From NCBI RefSeq assembly GCF_004151485.1, contig NZ_SBFF01000012.1, positions 62,001 to 126,000 of the forward strand: a stretch of 64,000 nucleotides of DNA, given 5' to 3'. The DNA is from Sphingosinicella sp. CPCC 101087 (GTDB taxonomy: Bacteria > Pseudomonadota > Alphaproteobacteria > Sphingomonadales > Sphingomonadaceae). Below the pieces are notes generated by a model, which worked only from the letters and a program-made list of their open reading frames with translations, was not told the origin of the DNA and did not search any database. Position numbers and translations under genes: made by a program. This document shows, piece after piece, positions 37,377-44,917 of the stretch. Position 1 is the first letter of the stretch, and the number at the start of each line of letters is the position of its first letter.

Positions 37377-38122
37377 ACGGAACGGAGATCTGGTTCGCAA
37401 CCCATGGTGATCCGTCCTGCCCGGCCCTGCTCCTGGGGCCGCATTTCTATGCGTCTCTTGGCCGAACGGAGGAGGACGATACCAGCCGGTGGATCGATGG
37501 GCTGAGGGACGAATTCTTCCTGATCGTCGCCGATTATCCACGCGGGTTCGGGCGAACCGGAAACCCCCTCGGACTGGACTTCACGCCCGACGTCGCGGCC
37601 GAAGAATATGACCGCATTGCCGACGCCGCCGGCGTGGAGCGTTTCGGCTGGGTCGGCTACAGCTATGGCGGTGCGATCGGCCTCCAGGTCGCGTGCCGGA
37701 GCACGCGTGTATCGGCCCTGGCCGTGGGCGGCTTCCCGCCGCTGCGCGCGCCCTATCGGGAAATGGTGGAGATCACGACCCGGATGGCGACGGCATCGGA
37801 AGGTGCCGCCGGCATGGATCCGAAGCTGCTCTGGTCCGCCGTGGGCTTCTACGGGCCGCTGGCCGACTGGCCGGAGCGGGCGGAAGTGACGAAGCTCCGT
37901 ATGCCATGCATGACCTATATGGGCACGGCCGACGTCGGCGTACCCGCGCACGGCGTCGACATTCCGCTGGCAGCCAGGCTGCGTGAGGCCGAACCGGATT
38001 TGAAGGCCATGGGGTGGCAGATCGAGTGGATCGAAGGCGGGGACCATCTCAGCACGGCGCAGGCATCGGCATCGCTGCCCGTCGTGCGCCACTTCTTTCG
38101 TAAGGGGCTGTCGCCCGCCTGA
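37355..38122 (+). CDS. Alpha/beta hydrolase
   Basis: A 255-residue alpha/beta-fold hydrolase. The oxyanion-loop region is LLGPHFYAS, the nucleophile elbow is GYSYGG (Ser103), and the likely catalytic His is His231 in EGGDHLSTAQ. A helical cap spans about residues 125-190. It cleaves an ester, amide or C-C bond in a small molecule; the substrate is unknown. A GGAGGA site at 37345-37350 supports the ATG at 37355. The first 55 codons have a decayed twin at 2371-2551, also after an SRPBCC gene. The intact SRPBCC protein at 1897 may still work with this hydrolase. Confidence 0.85.
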   Translation: MKSVRVADGTEIWFATHGDPSCPALLLGPHFYASLGRTEEDDTSRWIDGLRDEFFLIVADYPRGFGRTGNPLGLDFTPDVAAEEYDRIADAAGVERFGWVGYSYGGAIGLQVACRSTRVSALAVGGFPPLRAPYREMVEITTRMATASEGAAGMDPKLLWSAVGFYGPLADWPERAEVTKLRMPCMTYMGTADVGVPAHGVDIPLAARLREAEPDLKAMGWQIEWIEGGDHLSTAQASASLPVVRHFFRKGLSPA

Positions 38123-38324
38123 CCGATCGTCGCTGGGCCAGGCGTGTGACGGCTGAGCACCTCGCACCCCTCTGGGTGGGAATGCCGTAATCGGTTCCCA
38201 CGGGACTTTCGCGTTCGGCTAAATCTCTTTTGCGCGCGTCGGTGCGAGGGCGATCCTGCTTGAACGGATTGCTCCCGCGGCTCCAGTCTTCGAACGCCAC
38301 AATGCCGTGGCTTGTGGACATTTC

Positions 38325-39734
38325 ATGCAGAAACGCGCCCCTCTCTCCGCCTGGTATGCCCTCGCAATTGTTTCGGTGACCGTGTTGTACTCGGTCATGG
38401 ATCGCCAAGTGTTGATGCTGCTGGCTCAGCCGCTGAAGACCGCGCTTGATCTCAGCGATACGCAAATCGGCAGCCTGCAGGGGCTGGGCGCGGCGCTCTT
38501 CTCCGCGATCGCGGTGGTGCCGCTAGGCTGGCTGGCGGATAGGATTGACCGGCGACTGCTTCTGGTATGCTGCATCCTGATCTGGTCTGTCGCGATCGCA
38601 GCCTGCGGTCTGGCGAACAGCTATTGGAGCCTGCTGTTCTTCGTCGCCCTGCTGGCGGCGGGGGAGTCGGGCGTTTCGCCGATCGTCTTCGCGATGATCC
38701 CGGACCTGTTTCCGGAGCGGCAGCGGATGACCGCCAACTTCATCTTTTATTCCGCGACGATCCTCGGTTCCGGCGCCGGCATTGCCATCGCGGGGGCCGT
38801 CATCGACAATATTGGGTTGTTCGCTCCGATGTTCCCCGCCGATCTCGCCGCGGGAGAAACCTGGCGGCTAGTCTTCTTCGTCGTTGCTATACCCGGGCCG
38901 TTCCTCGCACTCGCCGTCGCGGCGATCCGCATGAATCGCCGCGCCGCGCTCGTGAAAGCCAAACCGCCGATCCTTACCCCGCAGGATGCCGCGCAGACGT
39001 CACAGGTTCTGGTACCTCTGCCTGAAGACGCGGCCGCAGAGTTCCACGATGCAGAAACCCTGCCTCAGGCAAAGCCGCAATTGCTGCCCCACCTCGTGCT
39101 CAACTGGAAGGCGATTCTGGGTGTGTTCGCGCCGTACGGCCTGGCGCTGCTGGGCGCTTATTCCGTCCTGATATGGCTGCCGGTCATCTTGATGCGCGAC
39201 TTCGGCCTTTCGGCGGGCGCAGTCGGCGCGGGCCTGGGTAGCACGTTCATCGTCGGTAGCGTCGGCGGGCTCGCGATTGTCGCCGTGATTGCAAAATACC
39301 TGAGATCGAAGTGGGGCGACAAAACCCCCATCCGACTGTCGCATATCGGCTATATGATCTACGCGCTGCTTTCGCCGCTCTATCTGCTCGCTCGGTCTCC
39401 GGAGGAGATTTTCCTAATCGCGACGATCCTGATGGGAGTCGGCGTGGGCGGCAATTCACTGATGCCGACCCTGCTGCAGAACCTCGCTCCCGGTACCCTA
39501 AGAGGAAGGGTGTTCGCGATCTCGATGGTGGTCGCGACGTTGTTCCACGTCACCAGCCCTATCGCGGTGGGCCTGCTGTCGGATCATGTGTTCACGGGGC
39601 GCGGCGGGCTCATCAAGGCCGCCGTGGTCATCTGCGCGCCCGCTTTCTTCATTGCCTCGATCACCCTCCGCCTCGCGGAAAAGCAGATTCTGGCGACGGT
39701 CAATAGAGTGCGGGCGATGTCCGAGCCTGCCTGA
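38325..39734 (+). CDS. MFS transporter, Spinster-like
   Basis: A 469-residue permease with about 12 transmembrane helices in two halves, split by a hydrophilic loop near residues 205-245. The first half has the family signature MDRQVLMLLAQPLK and the loop 2-3 motif GWLADRIDRRLLL. The ATG at 38325 is preferred over a GTG at 38307. Spinster-type carriers in sphingomonads often accompany TonB receptors and move organic acids, sugars or peptide-derived compounds over the inner membrane. Here it could import the peptide or amino acid substrate. Confidence 0.88.
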   Translation: MQKRAPLSAWYALAIVSVTVLYSVMDRQVLMLLAQPLKTALDLSDTQIGSLQGLGAALFSAIAVVPLGWLADRIDRRLLLVCCILIWSVAIAACGLANSYWSLLFFVALLAAGESGVSPIVFAMIPDLFPERQRMTANFIFYSATILGSGAGIAIAGAVIDNIGLFAPMFPADLAAGETWRLVFFVVAIPGPFLALAVAAIRMNRRAALVKAKPPILTPQDAAQTSQVLVPLPEDAAAEFHDAETLPQAKPQLLPHLVLNWKAILGVFAPYGLALLGAYSVLIWLPVILMRDFGLSAGAVGAGLGSTFIVGSVGGLAIVAVIAKYLRSKWGDKTPIRLSHIGYMIYALLSPLYLLARSPEEIFLIATILMGVGVGGNSLMPTLLQNLAPGTLRGRVFAISMVVATLFHVTSPIAVGLLSDHVFTGRGGLIKAAVVICAPAFFIASITLRLAEKQILATVNRVRAMSEPA

Positions 39735-39804
39735 CGCCTGTCCAAGGCAAAATCGGCCCTGACACGGACTTGCCGTCCGAGTGGTACATTGGCGACCTGG
39801 AAGA

Positions 39805-40791
39805 CTATTTCCAGACTGCTTTGGCCACGCGTAGCAGGTTTCCGCCCAGGATTTTCTGAATGTCGCCCTCAGCATAGCCGGCCTTGATCTGCAGCTCGAC
39901 AAGCTTCTCGATCTGGGAGGGGGAGACGCATCGCAGGCCCGCGCCGACTTCATATCCCAGCCCGTCCGGGAAGGTCCCCTTCATCTCGACCACGTAGTCG
40001 CCGAGCTCGGCAAGGTCGAAGACGTAGTCGAGGCCGATGCCGACATGATCGGCACCGAGCAGCTGCACGACGTGATCCATGTGGCGAAAATAGGTGTCCG
40101 TCGAGCTGTCGTTATTCCCCAGGAAAATGCCGATGCCGTTGGGGCAGACGACGCCGCCGCTCTCCGCGCATCGCCGCAGGAGATCATCGGGCACGTTGCG
40201 CGGGTGGTCGTAGACCGCGCGCGGGTTCGAATGTGAAAAGATCACTGGATTTTTGGAATAGTCCATCACATCCCGCACCGTCCGGTATCCGGTATGGGTG
40301 CAGCATGCGACCATTCCGACCCGTGCCATTTCATCGAGCACGTCGCGGCCGAAGGCGGTGAGGCCCTGGTCATCGTCCTGACAGCCACCGCCGACGCGAT
40401 TGTTGCGATTATAGGCCATCAGCATCCAGCGAACGCCAAGATCGTAATAAAGTGAGATCAGGCTGATCTGATCGGCGATGCCGTTGGCCCCTTCGATGTC
40501 AAAGCCGATGGCGAGCCGTCCGGTAGCGCGGGCACGATCGATATCCTCGACCGTTTCGATCAGCAGATACTCATTGGGTCGGGCCGAGATCCACCGCCGA
40601 AAGTGGGCGAGCATCCGGACATGATCCTCAACTCCCTGTTCGCCGAAGCCGATGTTGATCATCGCAACGTCGATCCCGCTCGACCTGTAGAGTTCGAGCT
40701 GCGGCAGGAATGCCTCGTCCAGAGGGCGCAGCGGCAGGCAGCCGTGATTGTCCCAGACCAGACTTGATCGAAGCAGTGCCTTGGCGTCCAT
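39805..40791 (-). CDS. M19 (renal dipeptidase-like) metallopeptidase
   Basis: A 328-residue M19 family protein. The bridging Glu is in FDIEGAN, and the two later His ligands are in THTGYRT and IFSHSNPRAVYDHPRN. The N-terminal metal motif is unusual: the family has His-x-Asp (DGHxD), but here DNHGC puts Cys18 where the Asp should be. M19 enzymes split dipeptides, including ones with D-residues at the second position. It converges with the MFS gene and is divergent from the second GGT homologue at 41040. Ribosome-binding signal before the ATG is weak. Confidence 0.87.
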   Translation of the reverse strand: MDAKALLRSSLVWDNHGCLPLRPLDEAFLPQLELYRSSGIDVAMINIGFGEQGVEDHVRMLAHFRRWISARPNEYLLIETVEDIDRARATGRLAIGFDIEGANGIADQISLISLYYDLGVRWMLMAYNRNNRVGGGCQDDDQGLTAFGRDVLDEMARVGMVACCTHTGYRTVRDVMDYSKNPVIFSHSNPRAVYDHPRNVPDDLLRRCAESGGVVCPNGIGIFLGNNDSSTDTYFRHMDHVVQLLGADHVGIGLDYVFDLAELGDYVVEMKGTFPDGLGYEVGAGLRCVSPSQIEKLVELQIKAGYAEGDIQKILGGNLLRVAKAVWK

Positions 40792-41039
40792 TCTTGCACT
40801 CGTTCCGTGGTAGACCTGCGGCCAGGCGTTGGCCGATATTCCACGGGATTACACCCTTGCTCGGATCGGCTTAAGCGCCATCCTTTCGTGATCGTCCAAA
40901 AGTGTTTTGTCAGCGGCGGATTGTTACGCGGGCGCCTGCCGCGGCCTTGCGTGGCACTTTGTGCACTTCTTTCTAGGTGGTCCGTGCCGGCGTGGCTCGG
41001 GGCGGAGCACACGGCTTGGCAATCAGGAAGGGATGGAAA

Positions 41040-42755
41040 TTGACGACACTGGCCCCATCGGCATGGTCTGACGCTGATCGTGAACGCTTCTGGAGCATCC
41101 AGCAGGCCGCCCTGCCGGGTAACCCGTCGGCAACAGGCACGCGCGGCGCGGTCTCCACCGCCCTCAACGGCCTAGCGGCGCGAGTGGGCGAGGAAGCGCT
41201 TAGGCAGGGCGGTTCGGCAGTGGACGCGGTGATGAGCGCCGCGCTTGCCCAGATCGTTCTCGGCGGCGGGGCGGTTATCAGCGCTTTCGGCATTCTCGCG
41301 CTGATGCATCATGACGCAGCGAGCGGCGAGACGACCTCGCTCAACGCCGGCTGGAACACGGTGCGCGGCGAAACCGACGCGCTATCGATCCCCGGAAAGA
41401 TCAACCCCGCCGGCGATGGCATGGCCAATATGATCGGCGACAGCGAGCCGTCGGGCCGTACCGCGATGGTCGGCGGTTTCATGCGCGGGCTCGAGGCCGC
41501 ACACCGCCGCTACGGCAAGCTGCGCTTCGCGCGCCTGTTCGATGCCGCGATCGAGCTGGCGGAAGACGGCTTTACGGTCCCGCCCGGGCTGGCCCGCTAT
41601 ATCGACGTCCGCAAGGACGATCTCGCCCGGCTTCCCGAGACGCGGGCGGTGTTCTTCAAGGCGGATGGCAGGCCCTATGGTGAGGGCGATAAGTTCCGTC
41701 AGCCCGCGCTTGCCGAAACGCTGCGGCGCGTGGCGAGCGAGGGCGCCGACTACATGTATACCGGCGCTTGGGCCGCGCGCTGTGTCGAGGCTGTGCAGCG
41801 CGACGGCGGCAAGATGACGCTCGAGGACCTGGCAGCCTATCAGCCGATCTGGTCCGACCCGGTGACAATCGAGCGGCAGGGCTATACGCTCGCCTTGCTC
41901 GGCGAGCCCTGCGAAGGCTCCGTCAACCTGATCGAATCCTTGAACTTGACCGAAGCGGCCGGCATCCGGGAGATCGGTCACTGGTCGACATCTGCCGAGA
42001 GCCTGGTCTGCCTCGCCAAATGCTGCGCGGCGATGGGCGGCATGCGCTACGACAGCCCCGAGGAGCAGCAGGCCGCCTTCCCCGGCATCGACATGAGCCG
42101 TACCTCGCGCCTCACGCGCGACCATGCCGCTGCCTTGTGGTCGCGTCTGGAGGAGGGGTCGCCGATCCGTTTGATACCGAGGGGCACGCATTCCGACGTC
42201 GTCGTCGCCATCGACGCCGACGGCAACATGGCTGCGCTGTGTCATTCGATCAATTGTCTTATTTGGGGCAAGACGGCGATCGTCGTCGATGGCGTGTCGG
42301 TCGGTGATCCGGCCTCCTACATGCAGTCGATGGTTGCGGCGACGCCGCCCGGCACGCAATTGCCGAACCCGATCGAGGTCGGCCTGGTGCTGAAGGACGG
42401 CCGTCCCGAAATCGCTTGGTCGTCGATGGGCGTCGGCCTTCATTATCAGACGACGCAATCGCTGCTGAACGTGATCGACTTCGGCATGACGGTCGAGCAG
42501 GCCGCCAACGCTCCGCGCCTGTTGCTGCCGATTTCGCCGGACGGCAGCCAGCGCGAATTGACCCTGCGTGTCATCGACGGGGAATTTCCCAGCGAGCTGC
42601 TCGATGCCACCGGCGTCGAGATCAAGGCCATCTCGCCGGCCGAGGCGCGTTTCGCGCAAGGGTTGTGGGTCGCCGTCCAGCGCGATCCGGACACCGGCAT
42701 GCTCAGCGCAATCTCGCCAAGCTATACGAACGGGCAAGCCACCGCGATTGCCTGA
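41040..42755 (+). CDS. Gamma-glutamyltransferase-family Ntn hydrolase 2
   Basis: A 571-residue GGT-family protein, distant from the copy at 25903. The N-terminal EEALRQGGSAVDAVMSAALA and the C-terminal INCLIWGKTAIVVDGV and EQAANAPRLL blocks place it in the family. The maturation site is odd: instead of TTHxSVVD it reads GTHSDVVVAID, so the nucleophile is either Thr383 or Ser385. There is no signal peptide. I chose TTG at 41040 because AGGAAGGG lies about eight bases upstream; a GTG at 40977 is the only other in-frame candidate. It is divergent from the M19 gene with about 250 bases between. It may hydrolyse a gamma-glutamyl or N-acyl amide. Confidence 0.78.
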   Translation: MTTLAPSAWSDADRERFWSIQQAALPGNPSATGTRGAVSTALNGLAARVGEEALRQGGSAVDAVMSAALAQIVLGGGAVISAFGILALMHHDAASGETTSLNAGWNTVRGETDALSIPGKINPAGDGMANMIGDSEPSGRTAMVGGFMRGLEAAHRRYGKLRFARLFDAAIELAEDGFTVPPGLARYIDVRKDDLARLPETRAVFFKADGRPYGEGDKFRQPALAETLRRVASEGADYMYTGAWAARCVEAVQRDGGKMTLEDLAAYQPIWSDPVTIERQGYTLALLGEPCEGSVNLIESLNLTEAAGIREIGHWSTSAESLVCLAKCCAAMGGMRYDSPEEQQAAFPGIDMSRTSRLTRDHAAALWSRLEEGSPIRLIPRGTHSDVVVAIDADGNMAALCHSINCLIWGKTAIVVDGVSVGDPASYMQSMVAATPPGTQLPNPIEVGLVLKDGRPEIAWSSMGVGLHYQTTQSLLNVIDFGMTVEQAANAPRLLLPISPDGSQRELTLRVIDGEFPSELLDATGVEIKAISPAEARFAQGLWVAVQRDPDTGMLSAISPSYTNGQATAIA

Positions 42756-42823
42756 GCGAACCTTTCGCGCAGCACGGGCGTCGCACACATGGCGCAAGAG
42801 ACGTCTCGAATGGAGTTTGACAG

Positions 42824-42976
42824 ATGGCGGTGATCTTGATCGATCAGCTGGCGGCGGATTTCCAGCCGCGCAAGAAGGCGCGGCAGCTCCTGTCGGACAT
42901 TGAGTCCAAGGCCGACCTGTTACACGCCGCACGTCCACAATCTGGCGTTCCTACGCACGCAGGCCGAGCGGATTGA
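42824..42976 (+). CDS. Short unidentified ORF at the island junction
   Basis: A 50-residue frame begins at an ATG with GGAG eight bases upstream and reads MAVILIDQLAADFQPRKKAR before running out of frame into a HEPN gene remnant. I recognise no family. It may be the first codons of a gene cut off when the mobile element joined the catabolic island. Confidence 0.25.
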   Translation: MAVILIDQLAADFQPRKKARQLLSDIESKADLLHAARPQSGVPTHAGRAD

Positions 42977-43199
42977 TCGCCGGGTGGTGCACATCTGGTC
43001 GCAGGATAGCCGCCGCGACAGACACCTTTTTGAGAAGCTGAAAGCCGCCTACGTAAAGGCGCGATACTCCCGCCACTACCGCATCAGTGAAGAGGAATTT
43101 GCTTGGCTCGGTGAGCGCGTGGAAGAGCTCGGGCAGGCCGTCCACGTGATCTGTTCCGAGCGGATCGCTATGCTCGAGGCGCAGGCGAAGGCCGCTTGA
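42918..43199 (+). pseudogene. C-terminal HEPN part of a truncated MNT-HEPN protein
   Basis: The frame encodes YTPHVHNLAFLRTQAERIDR, LFEKLKAAYVKARYSRHYRI and EEFAWLGERVEELGQAVHVI. This matches the C-terminal HEPN half of nucleotidyltransferase-HEPN proteins that are common on alphaproteobacterial mobile elements. The nucleotidyltransferase half and the start are missing. A TTG at 42900 could start a 99-residue protein, but the junction within the domain argues for truncation. It lies 0.3 kb before ssb. Confidence 0.65.
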
Positions 43200-43507
43200 T
43201 CCCCTGATTTCGGACGGCGGTGAGCCGATCGTCAGGAGCGCGAGCGCACCGTCTTCTGGTCACGTTCGGCTCTCCCGTAGCCGTCCACCGGGCCACACCC
43301 ATCTCCTTTCGTCAGCCCTTCTGGCACGGCTGCGGCGGGGCGCAACCCGCGGCCCTACGGCCCGTGTTGCCCTTCGGGCTGCCCGCGCCGGCCTAGGGCC
43401 TTAGGTTCCCCTGCGGCTGCGCCTCCGGTGCGCTCCGCCGCATTCGCCGCGCCTTTTTCCGGGCTGTCGACGGGGTGGTCCCGGCGACAGGACAGGAGAT
43501 TTCAGCC
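43200..43507. promoter_or_regulatory. Hairpin-rich leader of ssb
   Basis: About 300 bases of very GC-rich DNA with no gene. It contains a stem-TTC-stem hairpin GCCC-TTC-GGGC (43369-43379), a GGCC/GGCC pair just before it (43351-43362) and further short repeats of CGCC/CGCTCCG type. AGGAG at about 43494 is the ssb ribosome-binding site. Such structured DNA on the side of oriT away from the relaxase gene could act on single strands during transfer. Confidence 0.4.
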
Positions 43508-43921
43508 ATGACCAACACCGTTCTTCTCGTCGGCAACCTGGGCGCCGACCCCGAGCTCCGCAGCGCCAACAGCGGCACCGACATCGCCTCCTTCAGCCTC
43601 GGCACGAGCCGTCCGAAGCGCGACAGCGAGGGCAAGACCTACAAGGATGCGAGCGGCTTCACCGCCAAGGACACCGAGTGGCACCGCGTGACGTGCTTTA
43701 ACGGCCTCGGCAGGATCATCGCCCAGCACGCGACCAAGGGCATGCTCGTCTCAGTCCGCGGCAGGCTCCACTACACCCGCTGGACCGACCGCGACGGCAT
43801 CGAGCGCTACGGCTGCGAGATCATCGCCGAGGACGTCCAGTTCTTGAGCCGAGCCCGGCAGAACAGTTCGTCCGGCGGCTCCGAGCCGCAGCAGGATCTG
43901 GACGACGACGTGCCGTTCTGA
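43508..43921 (+). CDS. ssb: Single-stranded DNA-binding protein
   Basis: A 137-residue SSB. The OB-fold opens NTVLLVGNLGADPELRSANS, has SFSLGTSRPKRDSEGK and WHRVTCFNGLGRIIAQHATK in the usual places, and ends in the acidic tip DDDVPF that docks partner proteins. It protects single-stranded DNA during conjugative transfer or replication. Length and position next to a relaxase mark it as the accessory SSB of a plasmid or ICE rather than the chromosomal one. A terminator follows. Confidence 0.95.
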   Translation: MTNTVLLVGNLGADPELRSANSGTDIASFSLGTSRPKRDSEGKTYKDASGFTAKDTEWHRVTCFNGLGRIIAQHATKGMLVSVRGRLHYTRWTDRDGIERYGCEIIAEDVQFLSRARQNSSSGGSEPQQDLDDDVPF

Positions 43922-43932
43922 GGTCATCGGTC

Positions 43933-43963
43933 GCCCCGGCGGCTTCGGCCGCCGGGGCCTTTT
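43933..43963 (+). terminator. Rho-independent terminator of ssb
   Basis: GCCCCGGCGGC (43933-43943) pairs perfectly with GCCGCCGGGGC (43948-43958) over a TTCG loop, followed by CTTTT. It lies 12 bases after the ssb stop. Confidence 0.85.
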
Positions 43964-44104
43964 CCGTGCTCAATCATCCTGTCATCCCACCGCCGAGAGG
44001 CTCTCCGGCTCGTGCATTGTGATGCGGGAGGAGAGGCTGCGGGGGGAGGGGGGCTCGTCTCGTAGAGACCCAGTGTGGCGGGCGGCGAAGCGGCTGATCA
44101 AGGC

Positions 44105-44175
44105 TGCGCGGTGCCCCCAATTTGCTTCGCAAATCGGCTCCCCCGCGCCCCGCTTCGCGGCGCCTTCGGCGGCCC
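44105..44175. repeat. Cluster of three stem-TTC-stem hairpins
   Basis: Three consecutive perfect hairpins with the same three-base loop: ATTTGC-TTC-GCAAAT (44120-44134), CCGC-TTC-GCGG (44150-44160) and CGCC-TTC-GGCG (44161-44171). The surrounding 280 bases (43964-44246) hold no convincing gene. The same design appears before ssb (43369) and before the relaxase gene (44886-44898). Confidence 0.55.
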
Positions 44176-44246
44176 TGACAGCCGCTCCGCCGCTCGCTCC
44201 GCAGGCGCCGTCTTCGATCGGAAGACGATGCTGAAGGAGACATCCG

Positions 44247-44594
44247 ATGAACATGATTTCGACGATCGGGCGGGGGTGTGATGCCGCGGTGCACGCGCTT
44301 CGGGCGGAGTTCGGGGCGGTTCTGGCCGCGCGGATTATCGAGGCTGAAGCCGTCGACTTCCTATGGGAGGCGAGGGTCCGAGAGCGGTACCTGGGTCAGC
44401 AGATCAGCTGGGATTTCGACGATGGAGATGCGTCCCAGGAGCTCTCGCGGATCTCGATTCTGAGCGTTCTGGATGGCCGCTGGTACGTCGGATTGTGCCT
44501 GGTCGATGGCGAAGGAGCGGCGGTGGAGCTGCTCTGGAAGCGGCCTTTCGAGTGCCGCGGAGAGGCTGAATTCGAACTTGTTCGGGCGCGATGA
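44247..44594 (+). CDS. Conserved hypothetical protein of the mobility module
   Basis: A 115-residue acidic protein with a strong AAGGAGA site before its ATG. It has no recognised domain; features are an N-terminal helical part (CDAAVHALRAEFGAVLAAR), a WDFDDGD acidic patch and a C-terminal strand-rich half (RISILSVLDGRWYVGLCLVD). It sits between ssb and the relaxase gene, on the same strand, and so probably belongs to the conjugation or DNA-maintenance functions. No function can be assigned. Confidence 0.7.
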   Translation: MNMISTIGRGCDAAVHALRAEFGAVLAARIIEAEAVDFLWEARVRERYLGQQISWDFDDGDASQELSRISILSVLDGRWYVGLCLVDGEGAAVELLWKRPFECRGEAEFELVRAR

Positions 44595-44806
44595 TCGCTC
44601 CAAATGGCTCTTGCGGGGGCGGCGCGGCAGCGTCGCTCCCGCTTTCTTTTTATTGGCTCGGATGCAGCTTTGCCCGCGATCGGTGGTGCTGGGGGTGAGA
44701 CGTCCTGGAAAGAATATGCGGTAGGGAGACAGAAGGAGCAGGGGAAGGCAAGATTAAAGCAGTGCCTCCCTGAGGCCCTGAATGTGGCGTCTGCACATCG
44801 TTTTTT

Positions 44807-44836
44807 GTGGAGGCATGCGGGGGCGCATGCCTCCAC
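44807..44836. repeat. Perfect inverted repeat, candidate oriT element
   Basis: GTGGAGGCATGCG (44807-44819) and CGCATGCCTCCAC (44824-44836) form a 13-bp perfect palindrome around GGGG, preceded by TTTTTT. It lies in the 320-base gene-free stretch (44595-44917), 82 bases before the relaxase start. Inverted repeats next to the nick site are typical of oriT. The T run is on the wrong side for a plus-strand terminator. A further GCTGC-TTC-GCAGC hairpin is at 44886-44898. Confidence 0.55.
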
Positions 44837-44917
44837 TTGCTCAAGAAGTGGCGGTTTTCTGCGGCGCATTGTGGAGGACCTTGAAGCTGCTTCGCAGCCT
44901 CGCCTCATCTCCTTGCC

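Noticed and set aside
31337-42755. Microcystin-degradation (mlr) cluster
   Set aside because: Peptidases and permease in a sphingomonad-like context suggested it, but no MlrA-type CPBP protease, MlrB or MlrC homologue is present.
44807-44836. The 13-bp palindrome as a transcription terminator
   Set aside because: The T run precedes rather than follows the stem on the plus strand, and on the minus strand the stem is followed by A residues.
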